A stretch of DNA of 64,000 bases, taken from the NCBI RefSeq assembly GCF_015160855.1, contig NZ_CP063373.1:8345001-8409000 (forward strand). Reading direction: 5' to 3'. This document shows, piece after piece, positions 44,801 to 53,107 of this stretch; within the stretch, counting starts at the first letter, position 1; the number at the start of each line of letters is the position of its first letter. A program made the position numbers and the translations under genes. This DNA is from Streptomyces ferrugineus. Lineage in GTDB: Bacteria > Actinomycetota > Actinomycetes > Streptomycetales > Streptomycetaceae. The notes below the pieces were generated by a model, which was not told where the DNA came from, ran no database searches, and saw nothing but the letters and a program-made list of their open reading frames with translations.

Positions 44801-47282
44801 CGGCGTGACCACCACCGCCTACGATGCGGTCGGCAACGTCACCAAGCGCACCGACGCCGACAAGCGCGTCTCCACCTACGGCTACGACAAGCTGGACCGA
44901 CTCACCACGGTGACAGCCGCCGACGACGGAAAGACGACCTACGACTACGACTCGGCCGGGAACGTCGCCAAGCGCACCGACGCCAACAACCACACCACGT
45001 CGTACGCCTACGACGCGGCCCGCCGCCTGACCGCGATCACCGACCCGCTCAACCGCGTGACCTCATACGCGTACGACGCCGAGGGCAAGCTGACCAAGAA
45101 GACCAGCCCGCGCGGCTCGACCAGCTACGCCTTCGACCCGCGCGGCCTGCTCACCAAGGTCGACTACTCGGACGCCACGCCCGACGCGACCTTCGCCTAC
45201 GACGCCGCCGGGCAGATGACCTCGCGCGCCAATTCGAAGATCTCGGAGGACTTCGTCTACGACGGGGTCGGCAACCTCACCAAGACCCGCGGCTTCTCCT
45301 ACACCTACGACGCCGCCGGGCAGATGCTCACCCGCAAGTACTCCGACGGCAACACCATCCGTTACGCCTACGACAACGACGGCCGCACCTCATCCATGAC
45401 CGCCGACGGGGTCACCACCAACTACACCTGGGATGCTGCAGGCAACCTGACCCGGTCCGCACTGCCCAACACTGAAACCGAGGACCGCGCCTACGATCGA
45501 GCCGGACGCCTGACAGCGGTCACCTCGTCCAAGTCGGGCACCACCGTCACCAAGACGGCGCTGACCCTGTCCGCCGCCGGGCTGCCCACCCACGTCGACG
45601 TCACCCGCGCCAGTGTCGGCACCGGCGGCTACGACCTGACGTACGACGCGGCGGGCCGTCTCATCTCCGGCTGCTTCCCGCAGCCCTGGGTCACCGGCTG
45701 CGCATCCAGCCGCACCACCTCCTACACCTACGACAAGGTCGGCAACCGCCTGACCTCGACACTGGGCACGACATCCACCAGCTACACCTACGACGCCGCC
45801 GACCAGCTCACCTCAACCACCACCGGCACCACGACCACCGCCTACGACTACGACAGCGAGGGCAACCAGACCAAGGCAGGCGCCGACGCATACACCTACG
45901 ACCTGGCCGGACAGATCTCCGCCGCCACCGTCGCAGGCGCCAACTACACCTACGACCACGACGCCAGCGGAAACCAGGTCACCACCAGCAAGGACGGCAC
46001 GGTCACCAACCGCACCCAGTGGGACCCCAACGCCCCCCTGCCGATGCTGGCCACCGAATACGACAGCGCCTGGGCGATCAAGCAGTCCTACCGCTACGAC
46101 CCGCTGGACCAGCCCACCGCGACGAAAACCGGTTCGGGCGCGCTCTTCTACTACCACCACGACACCCAGGGCTCGCCCGTCGACGTCACCAACGGCACCG
46201 GCACGCTGTACCAGCGCTGGGCCTACGACCCGTTCGGCACCCGCGTGCTGAACATCACCACCAGCGGCGCCCCCGCCGGCACCCCGTCCTACATCGGCGC
46301 CCGCTACGAGACCACCACCGGCAACCTCGACCTGCACGCCCGCCAGTACAACACCGCTACCGGCCGCTTCAACCGCCCCGACCCCGCCACAAGGAGCCTC
46401 ACCACCCCATACGTCTCGGCGTACGCCTACGCCGACAACCAGCCCACCCACCTCACGGACCCCAGCGGTCTGGCGCCCGGCAACCCCGACGACGAGCACG
46501 TCGAGAGCTTCGGCCAAGTACTCGGCATTTTCGGTGACGCCTTCGTCGACGTCTTCAAGTCACCGTTCGTGTTCCTCGGAGACGTACACGATGCGTTCAC
46601 GGGAGAGAACGGCGGCGCCGGAGCCTTCGTCGACAAGTACCTTCCCGTCCGCCCGGCCTACCGGCTCTACCGTGCCGAGTACCTGCTGCGGCAGCAGGGG
46701 TGCGACGCACTGGCGGACCTGTACGCCGACGCCGCCGAGGAACTGACCGAGCAGATTGTCCTCGTGGGGGTCGGCGGCCTCACAGGGTGGCGGCGAGCCG
46801 CCGTTTTCCCTGAGAGCACCACGATCAAGGTCGGGAACCTGCGCTTCGGTCCAGGTGGCGGGGGAGTGACACTCGGGTACGGAGGCATCCCCTACAAGAC
46901 GCCCATCACCGCTCAGCTCAAGGCACTGGTGAACCCACAAGGCGGCGGGACGAACTGCCGTGCCTGCGCTGTGGCAGTTGACCGCCTGCTCGCTGATGGG
47001 TCTCCGTCTTCGGCTCCCGGAGCACTCAAGGAAGGCCCCACGGCGCCTATCGAGGCGTTGTACGGCGGAAGAAGTTTCAAGAAGTCGACGCTCTCCGGCA
47101 TCGTGCACGAGATCAAGTCCTCGGGAGACGGCGCCAGAGGTATCGTCATGGGCCAGAAAGGCAGGCAGGCGCATGTCTTCAACGTCGTCAACGTCAAGGG
47201 GGATGTCGTGTTCCTGGACGGCCAGACGGGGCACGCTGATCTCTCGACGTGGCGAAACTTCTCCCTCCTGAGGACGGACTGA
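41871..47282 (+). CDS. Secreted Rhs/YD-repeat polymorphic toxin with papain-fold tip
   Basis: This 1803-residue protein has a Sec signal peptide with likely cleavage after AWA (residues 26-28). An N-terminal domain precedes the DUF6531-like DPVNTATGMF region. Then come dozens of YD repeats (YTYDAAGN types) to about residue 1480, the Rhs core (LDLHARQYNTATGRFNRPDP, DPSGL), and a variable tip from about 1530. The last 110 residues fit the papain-fold toxin/glutamine deamidase (Tox-PL): Cys1696 (GGGTNCRACA), His1768 (RQAHVFNVVN), Asp1783 and Gln1785 (VVFLDGQTG). The tip probably deamidates or cleaves a target in competitor cells. The GTG at 41871 follows AAGGGA. The next gene, overlapping by one base, should give immunity. 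Confidence 0.88.
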   Translation: MHTRARRSLISVLALTLIAVAGVVPAWALPDSPAAAPSTAVPAKVRTAADLPKPPKAMTLAERRKQVKQSRDDSSPMRGYLEPPGREAGKPSAKPHSRPKKLPKRGPAAEVSTTQSPSAKSGATTLAAAATADPSWVTAYATAYPAYLSIGGQLKFSSGTASSYSGLWMYVLDEAGKIVYDQEVSKATGDPSGKFLENGAWCYGWWASNSYPADQCFWWSTNQLGGHLQDGKKYYAWIFLKGSDGSWSSNGTTSPLVEAFYTPDIPGAQAGICTCYAQAHRADPVNTATGMFFEQLTDAQTVGAGKQVSLERTYRSDSTTAGLLGRGWATPFDTKLTIATDKVTYQADDGAKFAFTQAGDGTYTAPAGSAARLVKGTSTYTVTTPDHTKRTFNSTGRLTSVVDGAGQGLTLTYASGKLSSVKDAAGRTTSFTLNADGLVTKVSLPDATSVSYAYTDGLLTSATDPAGKISTYAYDAGKRLSSYTDPAGGKVSNTYDSSGRVTSQTDQNGKKTTFTWDGSRESHMTAPDGGVWTDVYSGNVLLESIDPYGKRVSYSYDRSLRPVEITDQRGNTTSMTYDSAGRMLTRSAPSSLGYSESWTYDSAGNILSHTDGRGNKTSYTYNTSSRLTSTTDPLGGKTSYTYTALGALATVTTPRGKTTTYGYDTAGNRTSVTTPLGEKTTFTYDGAGRITAKTDPRGNVTGADPAAYTTKYTYDGRGLLTTATDPLGRTTTYGYNGAEQLTSAKNPAGNTTTFAYDDAGNLTKTTDPAGKSVTRTYDALGNLASETDPLGNKTTYTYDKVGRLLSSVSARGNVTGADPAAYTTSYAYDAAGNRTKVTGPTGAAVTTEYDAVNRPVKVTDPLGDATSYTYDAVDNATKVTDALSKSITSVYDKNNRLTSTTNQLGKTTTYTYDADGNLLSRTSPLGNKESWTYDGDGRKATAVDPRGNATGADPARYTTTYAYDAAGNLTSVTDPLGGVTTTAYDAVGNVTKRTDADKRVSTYGYDKLDRLTTVTAADDGKTTYDYDSAGNVAKRTDANNHTTSYAYDAARRLTAITDPLNRVTSYAYDAEGKLTKKTSPRGSTSYAFDPRGLLTKVDYSDATPDATFAYDAAGQMTSRANSKISEDFVYDGVGNLTKTRGFSYTYDAAGQMLTRKYSDGNTIRYAYDNDGRTSSMTADGVTTNYTWDAAGNLTRSALPNTETEDRAYDRAGRLTAVTSSKSGTTVTKTALTLSAAGLPTHVDVTRASVGTGGYDLTYDAAGRLISGCFPQPWVTGCASSRTTSYTYDKVGNRLTSTLGTTSTSYTYDAADQLTSTTTGTTTTAYDYDSEGNQTKAGADAYTYDLAGQISAATVAGANYTYDHDASGNQVTTSKDGTVTNRTQWDPNAPLPMLATEYDSAWAIKQSYRYDPLDQPTATKTGSGALFYYHHDTQGSPVDVTNGTGTLYQRWAYDPFGTRVLNITTSGAPAGTPSYIGARYETTTGNLDLHARQYNTATGRFNRPDPATRSLTTPYVSAYAYADNQPTHLTDPSGLAPGNPDDEHVESFGQVLGIFGDAFVDVFKSPFVFLGDVHDAFTGENGGAGAFVDKYLPVRPAYRLYRAEYLLRQQGCDALADLYADAAEELTEQIVLVGVGGLTGWRRAAVFPESTTIKVGNLRFGPGGGGVTLGYGGIPYKTPITAQLKALVNPQGGGTNCRACAVAVDRLLADGSPSSAPGALKEGPTAPIEALYGGRSFKKSTLSGIVHEIKSSGDGARGIVMGQKGRQAHVFNVVNVKGDVVFLDGQTGHADLSTWRNFSLLRTD
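43959..44338 (+). repeat. 38-bp direct repeat inside the Rhs gene
   Basis: An identical 38-base block (43959-43996 and 44301-44338, encoding RGNVTGADPAAYT) recurs 342 bases apart, with a diverged third version near 44704. It marks recent duplication of YD-repeat units and could support in-frame recombination. Confidence 0.8.
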
Positions 47283-47548
47283 TGCTGGACATGGAACAGG
47301 CGACCAGGCTCGCCCAGGAGTTCCTCGACAGGGAGGTGAGCCATGAAGGCATGACCTTCGCGCTGGTCGAGGGGGAGCGTGCCCAGGTTGAGGGCAAGTT
47401 CTACTTCGACTGCCAGTCGGTCGCCTACCTTCGCAGCGGAGACTTCCGGGACATGGCGGTCGGCACGGGATATGTGTGTGTCGACGGAGAGACCGGGAAG
47501 TGCCACATGCTGGGAGCGGTGGAGTCCGCCCAGCTCGACCTGTTCTGA
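47282..47548 (+). CDS. Immunity protein of the Rhs toxin (YrhB/Imm35-like)
   Basis: This 88-residue soluble protein begins MLDMEQATRLAQEFLDREVS and continues with strands FALVEGERAQVEGKFYFDCQ and TGYVCVDGETGKCHMLG. This resembles YrhB/Imm35 proteins, which are coded next to Tox-PL papain-fold toxins. Its ATG shares the A of the toxin stop (TGATG), so it is made together with the toxin. It presumably binds and blocks the toxin tip in the producer. The family assignment is from pattern memory. Confidence 0.78.
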   Translation: MLDMEQATRLAQEFLDREVSHEGMTFALVEGERAQVEGKFYFDCQSVAYLRSGDFRDMAVGTGYVCVDGETGKCHMLGAVESAQLDLF

Positions 47549-47554
47549 CACCGA

Positions 47555-47590
47555 CCTATGGCCCGCGACGATCACCCCGCGGGCCATAGG
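47555..47590. terminator. Hairpin after the immunity gene
   Basis: CCTATGGCCCGC (47555-47566) pairs perfectly with GCGGGCCATAGG (47579-47590) around a 12-base loop. It lies six bases after the immunity stop, between convergent genes. Confidence 0.75.
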
Positions 47591-47607
47591 GCTGGACATG
47601 ACGAACT

Positions 47608-47625
47608 GACCAAGAGGGCCTGACC
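47608..47625. other. Candidate degenerate att core (right end of sister element)
   Basis: GACCAAGAGGGCCTGACC differs at two positions from the corresponding part of the att core (GACCAAGAAGGCCTGATC). It lies directly after the toxin/immunity pair and its terminator, where an outer right end would be expected. The agreement is short, so the call is tentative. Confidence 0.4.
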
Positions 47626-47673
47626 CCGCCTCATCCACCGTGACCGGCGAGCGGTGCACCCGCGCCGGGCCGC

Positions 47674-48501
47674 TCAGCGACGGCAGACCACGATGCCGGC
47701 CCTGCACCTGACCTCGAACACCCCGTGCCGCGCGATGTGTTCGTCGAGGATGGCGCGCGCCCGCTCGACGGTCGCGGCGAAGGGCACGTCGTACTGGTCC
47801 GCCCAGGCCCGGTACGAGGCCAGGTACGCGATGACCGGACCGGGGTCGTGGACCGCGACGGTGCCGGACAGGTCGATCGTCTCCACCCGGCCGAACTCCT
47901 CCCCCAGCAGGGAGGGCGCCTGCTCCAGGTCGAAACGGGCACTGAGCGGGACACGGGCCGGCCCGCGCCCGACGCCGAGCACATCACCCGCTGCCCGCCG
48001 CCACAGATCGTGGAGCTCGGCCTTGTCCCGGGCGCTGTTGGTGGAGGCGATCACCAGCCCGTCAGGGCTCAGTACTCGTGACAGCTCCCTGACGGCGTGC
48101 GGAATGTCGGGAACGTGGTAGAGCATGTGCATCGCCAGGGCGGCGTCCACGCTCCCCGTGGCCAGTGGCAGCCGGCCGGCTTCCGCCACGGCCACCGGCC
48201 CGGGCACGCCGGCGAGGATGCCGGGCGAGATGTCCAGGCCGAGCAGATCCAGGTCGGGCCGGTCCTGACGGAGCCGCCGAATGAACTTCCCGTTGCCGCA
48301 GCCGACATCGACCACTCGCCCCCGCCCCCGCACACCGCGCAACCGCTCCGCGACCATGCCCGGCAGGTCGTAACGGGGCGTCTGCCACTGGTAGAGCGCC
48401 TGACGCGCGGCCAGGTCCCGGTCACTGCGGTAGGCACTCCCGGCAAGGCGGTCCCGGTCGGTGACAGCGGCGTCGTGCGCGGCGGCGGGGAATTCGGTCA
48501 C
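47674..48501 (-). CDS. Class I SAM-dependent methyltransferase
   Basis: This 275-residue protein has motif I VVDVGCGNGKFIRRLR, LGLDISPGIL and VDAALAMHMLYHVPDIPHAV, typical of UbiE-like small-molecule methyltransferases. The C-terminal part (LLGEEFGRVETIDLSGTVAV) matches the same group. The GTG at 48501 is selected because GGAG stands eight bases before it and the sequence upstream lacks homologous features. It is the last gene of a leftward group with the mycothiol enzyme and GNAT genes. Confidence 0.85.
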   Translation of the reverse strand: MTEFPAAAHDAAVTDRDRLAGSAYRSDRDLAARQALYQWQTPRYDLPGMVAERLRGVRGRGRVVDVGCGNGKFIRRLRQDRPDLDLLGLDISPGILAGVPGPVAVAEAGRLPLATGSVDAALAMHMLYHVPDIPHAVRELSRVLSPDGLVIASTNSARDKAELHDLWRRAAGDVLGVGRGPARVPLSARFDLEQAPSLLGEEFGRVETIDLSGTVAVHDPGPVIAYLASYRAWADQYDVPFAATVERARAILDEHIARHGVFEVRCRAGIVVCRR

Positions 48502-48542
48502 GGCGGCAGCTCCGGAGAGTTGTGGGGGGGAGGGTGAGGCCG

Positions 48543-49250
48543 TTACGCGCGGTCCGGGCGCGGCGGCGGGTGGGGAGGCCAGGGCCCGAGGGCGGGCAGC
48601 CCCTGCGCCGCCGCCGGCACAACCGTGGGTGTGCGCCCGGCCAGCCAGGCCGCCAGGTCGCGCACCCGTCCGGTGACCTCCGCGCCCGGGCCGTCGTCGA
48701 CGGACCACTGCCGGGGCACGTCCTCGGCGCGTACGCGCGTGCCCGCCGGGAGCCGGCAGAGGAGGAAGTCGATGGTGTGCGCGGCCAGTTCCTCGGGCCA
48801 GTCGTCCGGACGGACGCCGAGGTCCAGGTCGACCATGTGGATCCACGCCTCACGCAGCCGCGCCCAGACCGTCGCGGCGAGGTCCGCGTTGCGGAACGTG
48901 ACCGGCCGGGTCCAGTCCGCTTCGCCGGCGCGTGCCCACAGCGCCTCCAAGTGGGCCGTGTGTCCGGCGAGTTCGGCACGGTGCTCGGCGGCGCTGCGGC
49001 CGGCCGTGGCCTCGATGATCGCGTTGCGCTCGGCCATGCCGCCGTCGTAGCCCGCCACGAGCTCTCCGCGCAGGGCGTGCTCCGCGAGACGGGCGAACAT
49101 CCTCGCGTTGTCGGTGAGATGCGCGAGCACGTGGCCGCGCGACCAGCCCGGAAGGGCGGAGGCCTCGGCGACCTGCTGGTCGTCCAGTCCGGCGACGAGC
49201 CTTTCCAGCGCCCGGTGGGCTTCGATCACTGCCGCGACGGGAGGTCGCAT
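48543..49250 (-). CDS. Maleylpyruvate isomerase-family mycothiol-dependent enzyme
   Basis: This 235-residue DinB-like four-helix protein has metal ligands suggested by GHVLAHLTDNARMF (His44) and REAWIHMVDLDLG (His in the third helix). The C-terminal part resembles the MDMPI C-terminal domain. Such enzymes use mycothiol for isomerisation or detoxification; the substrate is unknown. It is 12 bases downstream of the GNAT gene in an operon. Confidence 0.85.
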   Translation of the reverse strand: MRPPVAAVIEAHRALERLVAGLDDQQVAEASALPGWSRGHVLAHLTDNARMFARLAEHALRGELVAGYDGGMAERNAIIEATAGRSAAEHRAELAGHTAHLEALWARAGEADWTRPVTFRNADLAATVWARLREAWIHMVDLDLGVRPDDWPEELAAHTIDFLLCRLPAGTRVRAEDVPRQWSVDDGPGAEVTGRVRDLAAWLAGRTPTVVPAAAQGLPALGPWPPHPPPRPDRA

Positions 49251-49261
49251 ACGTCGTCGCC

Positions 49262-49783
49262 CTACGAGGCGAGGGTCGGGGCGGCAGCGCTCGGGGCCAG
49301 GGCAGCGAGTTCCCTCAGGGGCTCACCGCTCAGCCGGCACACCGTCCACTCGTCCAGGAACTCCGTTCCGAGCGACTTGTAGAAGTCGATCGCCGGCTCG
49401 TTCCAGGCAAGGACCCACCACTCGAAGCGCTCGTAGCCGTTGCGCAGGCAGGTCGCGGCGAGCGAGGCGAGCAGGGCCTTGCCGTGGCCCCCGCCTCGGG
49501 CGTGCGGCCGTACGTAGAGGTCCTCCAGGTGCATGCCGCGCGTGCCGGTCCAGGTCGAGAAGCGCGGGAACCACAAGGCGAAGCCCACGACGTCGCCCGA
49601 GTCGTCGTCCTCGGCGATCAGCGCGAAGGCGGCGGGGTGCCCGCCGAACAGCGCGGCGCGGAGTTGCTCCTCGCTGGCCCGGGCCTGCTCGACGGCCCGT
49701 TCGTACTCCGCGAGTTCGCGGATCAGAGAGCGGATCTCAGCGACGTCGTCCACCGTGGCAGCCCGAATCATGCAGAAGATCAT
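49262..49783 (-). CDS. GNAT family N-acetyltransferase (diamine type)
   Basis: This 173-residue acetyltransferase has the acetyl-CoA motif LEDLYVRPHARGGGHGKALL and the C-terminal WWVLAWNEPAIDFYKSLGTE, both typical of the spermidine/spermine N1-acetyltransferase-like GNAT group. A polyamine or amino acid substrate is plausible. Either ATG at 49783 or at 49771 could be the start; neither has a strong ribosome binding site. It is the first gene of the leftward three-gene group. Confidence 0.85.
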   Translation of the reverse strand: MIFCMIRAATVDDVAEIRSLIRELAEYERAVEQARASEEQLRAALFGGHPAAFALIAEDDDSGDVVGFALWFPRFSTWTGTRGMHLEDLYVRPHARGGGHGKALLASLAATCLRNGYERFEWWVLAWNEPAIDFYKSLGTEFLDEWTVCRLSGEPLRELAALAPSAAAPTLAS

Positions 49784-50050
49784 GGTTCACCGGGCCGAAC
49801 CGTGTCCATCCAATTCCGGCCTCGGTGGAACGGCACCCGGGCCATCCCGCATAAACCCTGAAAGGGTCAATTCGGCCTACCTGACCGGCTCAAGGTTCCC
49901 CGAATTCCCGGTGATTGTGTTCACGCGCTGAGCGGTGGCCGTAGCTCGTCCCCGTCCCGTAAGTTTTGGCACGTCCACCGTCTCGACCCGTCCGGTCGAG
50001 GCGGTTTTCGTTGTGCGCCGCGTCTCGCGGCTGAGTGGGAGAGCGCTCGG

Positions 50051-51526
50051 TTGAACTCAGCCTTGATACGCCCGAATTCTCGTTGGCTGAGAGGCGTGCC
50101 GCTGCGGCTCATCCCCCTGCTGTGGACGCTCGCCCTCGGTCTGTGGGGGCTGTCCCGGCAGCACAGCGTGTGGCGGGACGAGGCGGCGACCTGGCAGGTG
50201 GCGCGGCGGTCGGCCGGGGAGATCTGGCTCATGCTGGGGCAGGTCGACGCCGTGCACGGGCTCTACTACCTGCTGATGCACGGGGTCTTCCAGTGCTTCG
50301 GGGCCGGTACGACCACCTTGCGGCTGCCGTCCGTGCTGGCCATGGCCGTGGCGGCGGTCTGTGTGACCGAGATCGGTCGCCGGCTGGCGGGGGGCTGGGC
50401 GGGTCTCGCCGGTGGGATGGTGTTCGGGCTGCTGCCGGCCGTGCAGTTCTATCTCCAGGAGGGGCGGCCGTACGCGCTGGTCGCCGCGGGGGCCGGCATC
50501 TCGACGCTGCTGCTGGTGACCGCGCTGGAGGGGCGTGGCCGAACCGTGCACTGGGTCGCCTACGGGGGCACGGTCGCGGTGTGCGGGCTGCTGAACTGGC
50601 TGTCGCTGCTGATCCTGCCCGCACATCTGGCGACGCTGCTCTGGACCAGGGCCGCCGGGCGGCGGACGGGGATGCGCTGGGCGGTGGCCGCCGCGGGCGC
50701 CGTGGCCGCCGTACTGCCGTTGATCCTCTTCAGCCGGAGCCAGGCCGAACAGGTCTCCTGGATTCCGCCGTTGACCTGGCACATGCTCATCGGGCCGGCG
50801 GTCCTGCTGGCGCTCGGCGGTCTCGGCGCCCTGCTGGACCGGCCGTGCGCGGGGCGGCTGTCGGTCGCGGCCGTCGGCCTGCCGCTGCTGGCGGTGCCGC
50901 AGCTGGGCCTGCTCGGGCTGTCCCTCGTCCGGCCGCTCTTCCTGGACCGCTACGTCCTGTTCAGCATGCTGGGGCTGGCCCTGCTGATCGGCACCGCGCT
51001 GGGGTCGGCGGTACGCGCGGCCAGGCCCCGTTTCCCGAGGGCGTCGGCGTGGCTGGTCCCGGTCCTGGTCGCCGCGGCGGTCGTGGCGCTGCTGCCGCAG
51101 TCGCTGGCCAAGCGCGCTCCGGAGAGCCGGGTGGACGACGTCCTGGCCGTCGCGGCGGACGTACGGCGGCTGAAGGAGACCGGGGACGCGGTGGTGTTCA
51201 TACCGGCCGCCCGGCGCGACACCGCCCTGGTCTGCCCCGGCGACTTCGCCGGGCTGCGGGACGTCGCACTGGCGAAGAGCCCCGTGGCGTCGGGGACGCT
51301 GAAGGGCGAGGAGGCGGATCCGGCCCGGATACGCTCCGCGATGCTCGCACAGCGGCGGATACTGCTGGTCACCGATGTGCCGGCGGTGGCCCGGGCGGTG
51401 ACCGCGGAGCGGGACAAGGCGAAGACCGCCGTACTGAAGGAGCACTTCAGGGTCGCGTCGGACCTCCAGGTCCGCGGGCGGCGGGTGACGGTGTACGAGC
51501 GGGTCGGGCCGGCGGAGGAGACCTGA
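50051..51526 (+). CDS. GT-C-fold membrane glycosyltransferase-like protein
   Basis: This 491-residue integral membrane protein has about ten helices. After the first helix, the external loop carries the acidic pair WRDEAATWQV (Asp43-Glu44), and it has FYLQEGRPYALV later. Both are typical of the PMT/ArnT-like GT-39 family, which uses polyprenyl-phosphate sugars. The C-terminal 130 residues form a soluble domain. A TTG start at 50051 with GGGAGAG upstream is used; the 267-base gap before it shows no other gene. The acceptor is unknown. Confidence 0.78.
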   Translation: MNSALIRPNSRWLRGVPLRLIPLLWTLALGLWGLSRQHSVWRDEAATWQVARRSAGEIWLMLGQVDAVHGLYYLLMHGVFQCFGAGTTTLRLPSVLAMAVAAVCVTEIGRRLAGGWAGLAGGMVFGLLPAVQFYLQEGRPYALVAAGAGISTLLLVTALEGRGRTVHWVAYGGTVAVCGLLNWLSLLILPAHLATLLWTRAAGRRTGMRWAVAAAGAVAAVLPLILFSRSQAEQVSWIPPLTWHMLIGPAVLLALGGLGALLDRPCAGRLSVAAVGLPLLAVPQLGLLGLSLVRPLFLDRYVLFSMLGLALLIGTALGSAVRAARPRFPRASAWLVPVLVAAAVVALLPQSLAKRAPESRVDDVLAVAADVRRLKETGDAVVFIPAARRDTALVCPGDFAGLRDVALAKSPVASGTLKGEEADPARIRSAMLAQRRILLVTDVPAVARAVTAERDKAKTAVLKEHFRVASDLQVRGRRVTVYERVGPAEET

Positions 51527-51557
51527 GCCGGCGGGCCTCCTCCGGTTCACGGCGCGG

Positions 51558-51791
51558 TCAGTGGAACCGCGGCACGATCAGATGGATCCCGTACGCCACC
51601 ACCGCCGCGCAGGCCAGGAAGCACAGCGCGGCCTGGGCCAGGCCGAGCGAGGACGTACCGCCGCCCTGCGTACGCGCCCCTTCGTAGCGGGCCAGGCCCA
51701 GCACGCCGAGGGCGAAGACGGCGACCACGGCCACCGTCACGGCGAGGCTCACCGCGGTGACCTGGCCGAGTGCGGTCCAGTCGAGGCTCAT
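51558..51791 (-). CDS. Small two-helix membrane protein
   Basis: This 77-residue protein has two hydrophobic helices (VTAVSLAVTVAVVAVFALGV and AALCFLACAAVVAYGIHLIV) joined by a polar Gly/Thr-rich loop. It lies 49 bases downstream of the phosphate transporter gene on the same strand, as commonly seen in Streptomyces, and may be an accessory subunit. The function is unknown. Confidence 0.75.
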   Translation of the reverse strand: MSLDWTALGQVTAVSLAVTVAVVAVFALGVLGLARYEGARTQGGGTSSLGLAQAALCFLACAAVVAYGIHLIVPRFH

Positions 51792-51840
51792 GGATGGAAC
51801 TCCCCTTGGTTCGGAAATCGTTGTCCCGACGGCCGTTGGC

Positions 51841-52995
51841 TCAGGCCGCCGTGTCGACCCGCGCCGGCTCCGCGCCGCGGATCGCGACCGCGTGGGCGTC
51901 GTTGACGTTGTGCGCGGACACCGGGTTGCGGCGGGAGACAAGCGCGATGCCGCCGGCGACGGCGGCGCCGGTCAGCGCGACCACGGCCGTACCGAGGTCG
52001 CCGCCGTGGGTGACCACGCTCGCGGAGACGCCGCCGACCAGCGCGGCGGCGGGCAGTGTGATCAGCCAGGCCACGACCATGCGACCGGCCACGCCCCAGC
52101 GGACCTCCGCGAGACGGCGGCCGAGGCCGGCGCCGAGGATGCTGCCGGAGGCGACCTGGGTGGTGGACAGGGCGAAGCCCAGGTGGGCCGAGGTGAGGAT
52201 GACCGTCGTGGAGGCGGTCTCGGCGGCGAAGCCCTGCGGGGACTGGATCTCCGTCAGGCCCTTGCCCATGGTGCGGATGATGCGCCAGCCGCCGACGTAG
52301 GTGCCGAGGCCGATGGCCAGGCCGGCGGCGGCGATCACCCACAGCGGCGGGCCGGCGTCGTGGCCGAGCGCGCCCGCCGAGATCAGGGTCAGGGTGATGA
52401 CGCCCATCGTCTTCTGCGCGTCGTTGGTGCCGTGGGCCAGGGAGACCAGCGAGGCCGAGGCGACCTGACCGATTTGGAAGCCCTTGGTGACGGACTCTGT
52501 GCGGGCGCGAGAGGTGAGCCGGTACGCCAGGTACGTGGCCAGCAGCGCCGCGACGCCCGCGACCACCGGCGAGGCCACCGCCGGGATCAGCACCTTCTCG
52601 ACCACCTTGTCGAAGTGCACGCCGTGCGCCCCCGCACCGACCCAGACAGCCCCGATCAGCCCGCCGAACAGCGCGTGCGACGAACTGGAGGGCAGCCCCA
52701 CCAGCCAGGTGAGCAGATTCCACAGGATCGCCCCCACGAGCCCCGCGAAGATCATGCCCGGCGTGACGAGTGCGTCGGCCACGATGCCACCGGAGATCGT
52801 CTTGGCGACCTCGGTGGACAGGAAGGCGCCGACGACGTTCAGTACGCCGCTGATCAGCACCGCCGTCCTCGGTTTGAGCGCCCCCGTGGCGATGGAGGTG
52901 GCCATCGCGTTCGCCGTGTCGTGGAATCCGTTGGTGAAGTCGAAGGCGAGGGCCGTCACGATGACGACCGCCACCAGGAACGTGATGTGGTCCAT
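51841..52995 (-). CDS. pit: PiT-family inorganic phosphate transporter
   Basis: This 384-residue membrane protein has the two signature halves of the PiT family: DFTNGFHDTANAMATSIATG near the N-terminus and SLAHGTNDAQKTMGVITLTL in the middle (GANDVANA-like motifs). It moves phosphate (as metal-phosphate) with protons. The ATG at 52995 gives MDHITFLVAVV; the longer frame upstream is Arg-rich and atypical. A small membrane protein gene follows. No PhoU-like DUF47 gene, frequent next to pit, is adjacent here. Confidence 0.92.
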   Translation of the reverse strand: MDHITFLVAVVIVTALAFDFTNGFHDTANAMATSIATGALKPRTAVLISGVLNVVGAFLSTEVAKTISGGIVADALVTPGMIFAGLVGAILWNLLTWLVGLPSSSSHALFGGLIGAVWVGAGAHGVHFDKVVEKVLIPAVASPVVAGVAALLATYLAYRLTSRARTESVTKGFQIGQVASASLVSLAHGTNDAQKTMGVITLTLISAGALGHDAGPPLWVIAAAGLAIGLGTYVGGWRIIRTMGKGLTEIQSPQGFAAETASTTVILTSAHLGFALSTTQVASGSILGAGLGRRLAEVRWGVAGRMVVAWLITLPAAALVGGVSASVVTHGGDLGTAVVALTGAAVAGGIALVSRRNPVSAHNVNDAHAVAIRGAEPARVDTAA

Positions 52996-53107
52996 TCCCC
53001 AATGCAAACAAAGGCGGGCCAATGCGGGGCGAACTGACGGCAAAGCACGTCCCAGGAGCCGGCGCGCGGTTGGCAAGGAGCTTGCAAAGCGGTCTTACGA
53101 TCACTCC

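Larger units (their letters stand above)
41088..47625. mobile_element. Degenerate sister element with Rhs toxin cargo (proposed)
   Basis: The first 520 bases carry fragments of integrase, relaxase and HTH-TPR regulator, in the same order and strands as in the intact element. The Rhs toxin and immunity genes follow. A degenerate att-like word lies at 47608-47625. The left end is firm; the right end is inferred from a 17-of-19 match to the core and could be chance. Confidence 0.55.

Noticed and set aside
42700..46500. Regularly spaced repeats that might suggest a CRISPR array
   Set aside because: The repeats are in frame, imperfect, and encode YD units of the Rhs protein; there are no constant repeats with unique spacers.
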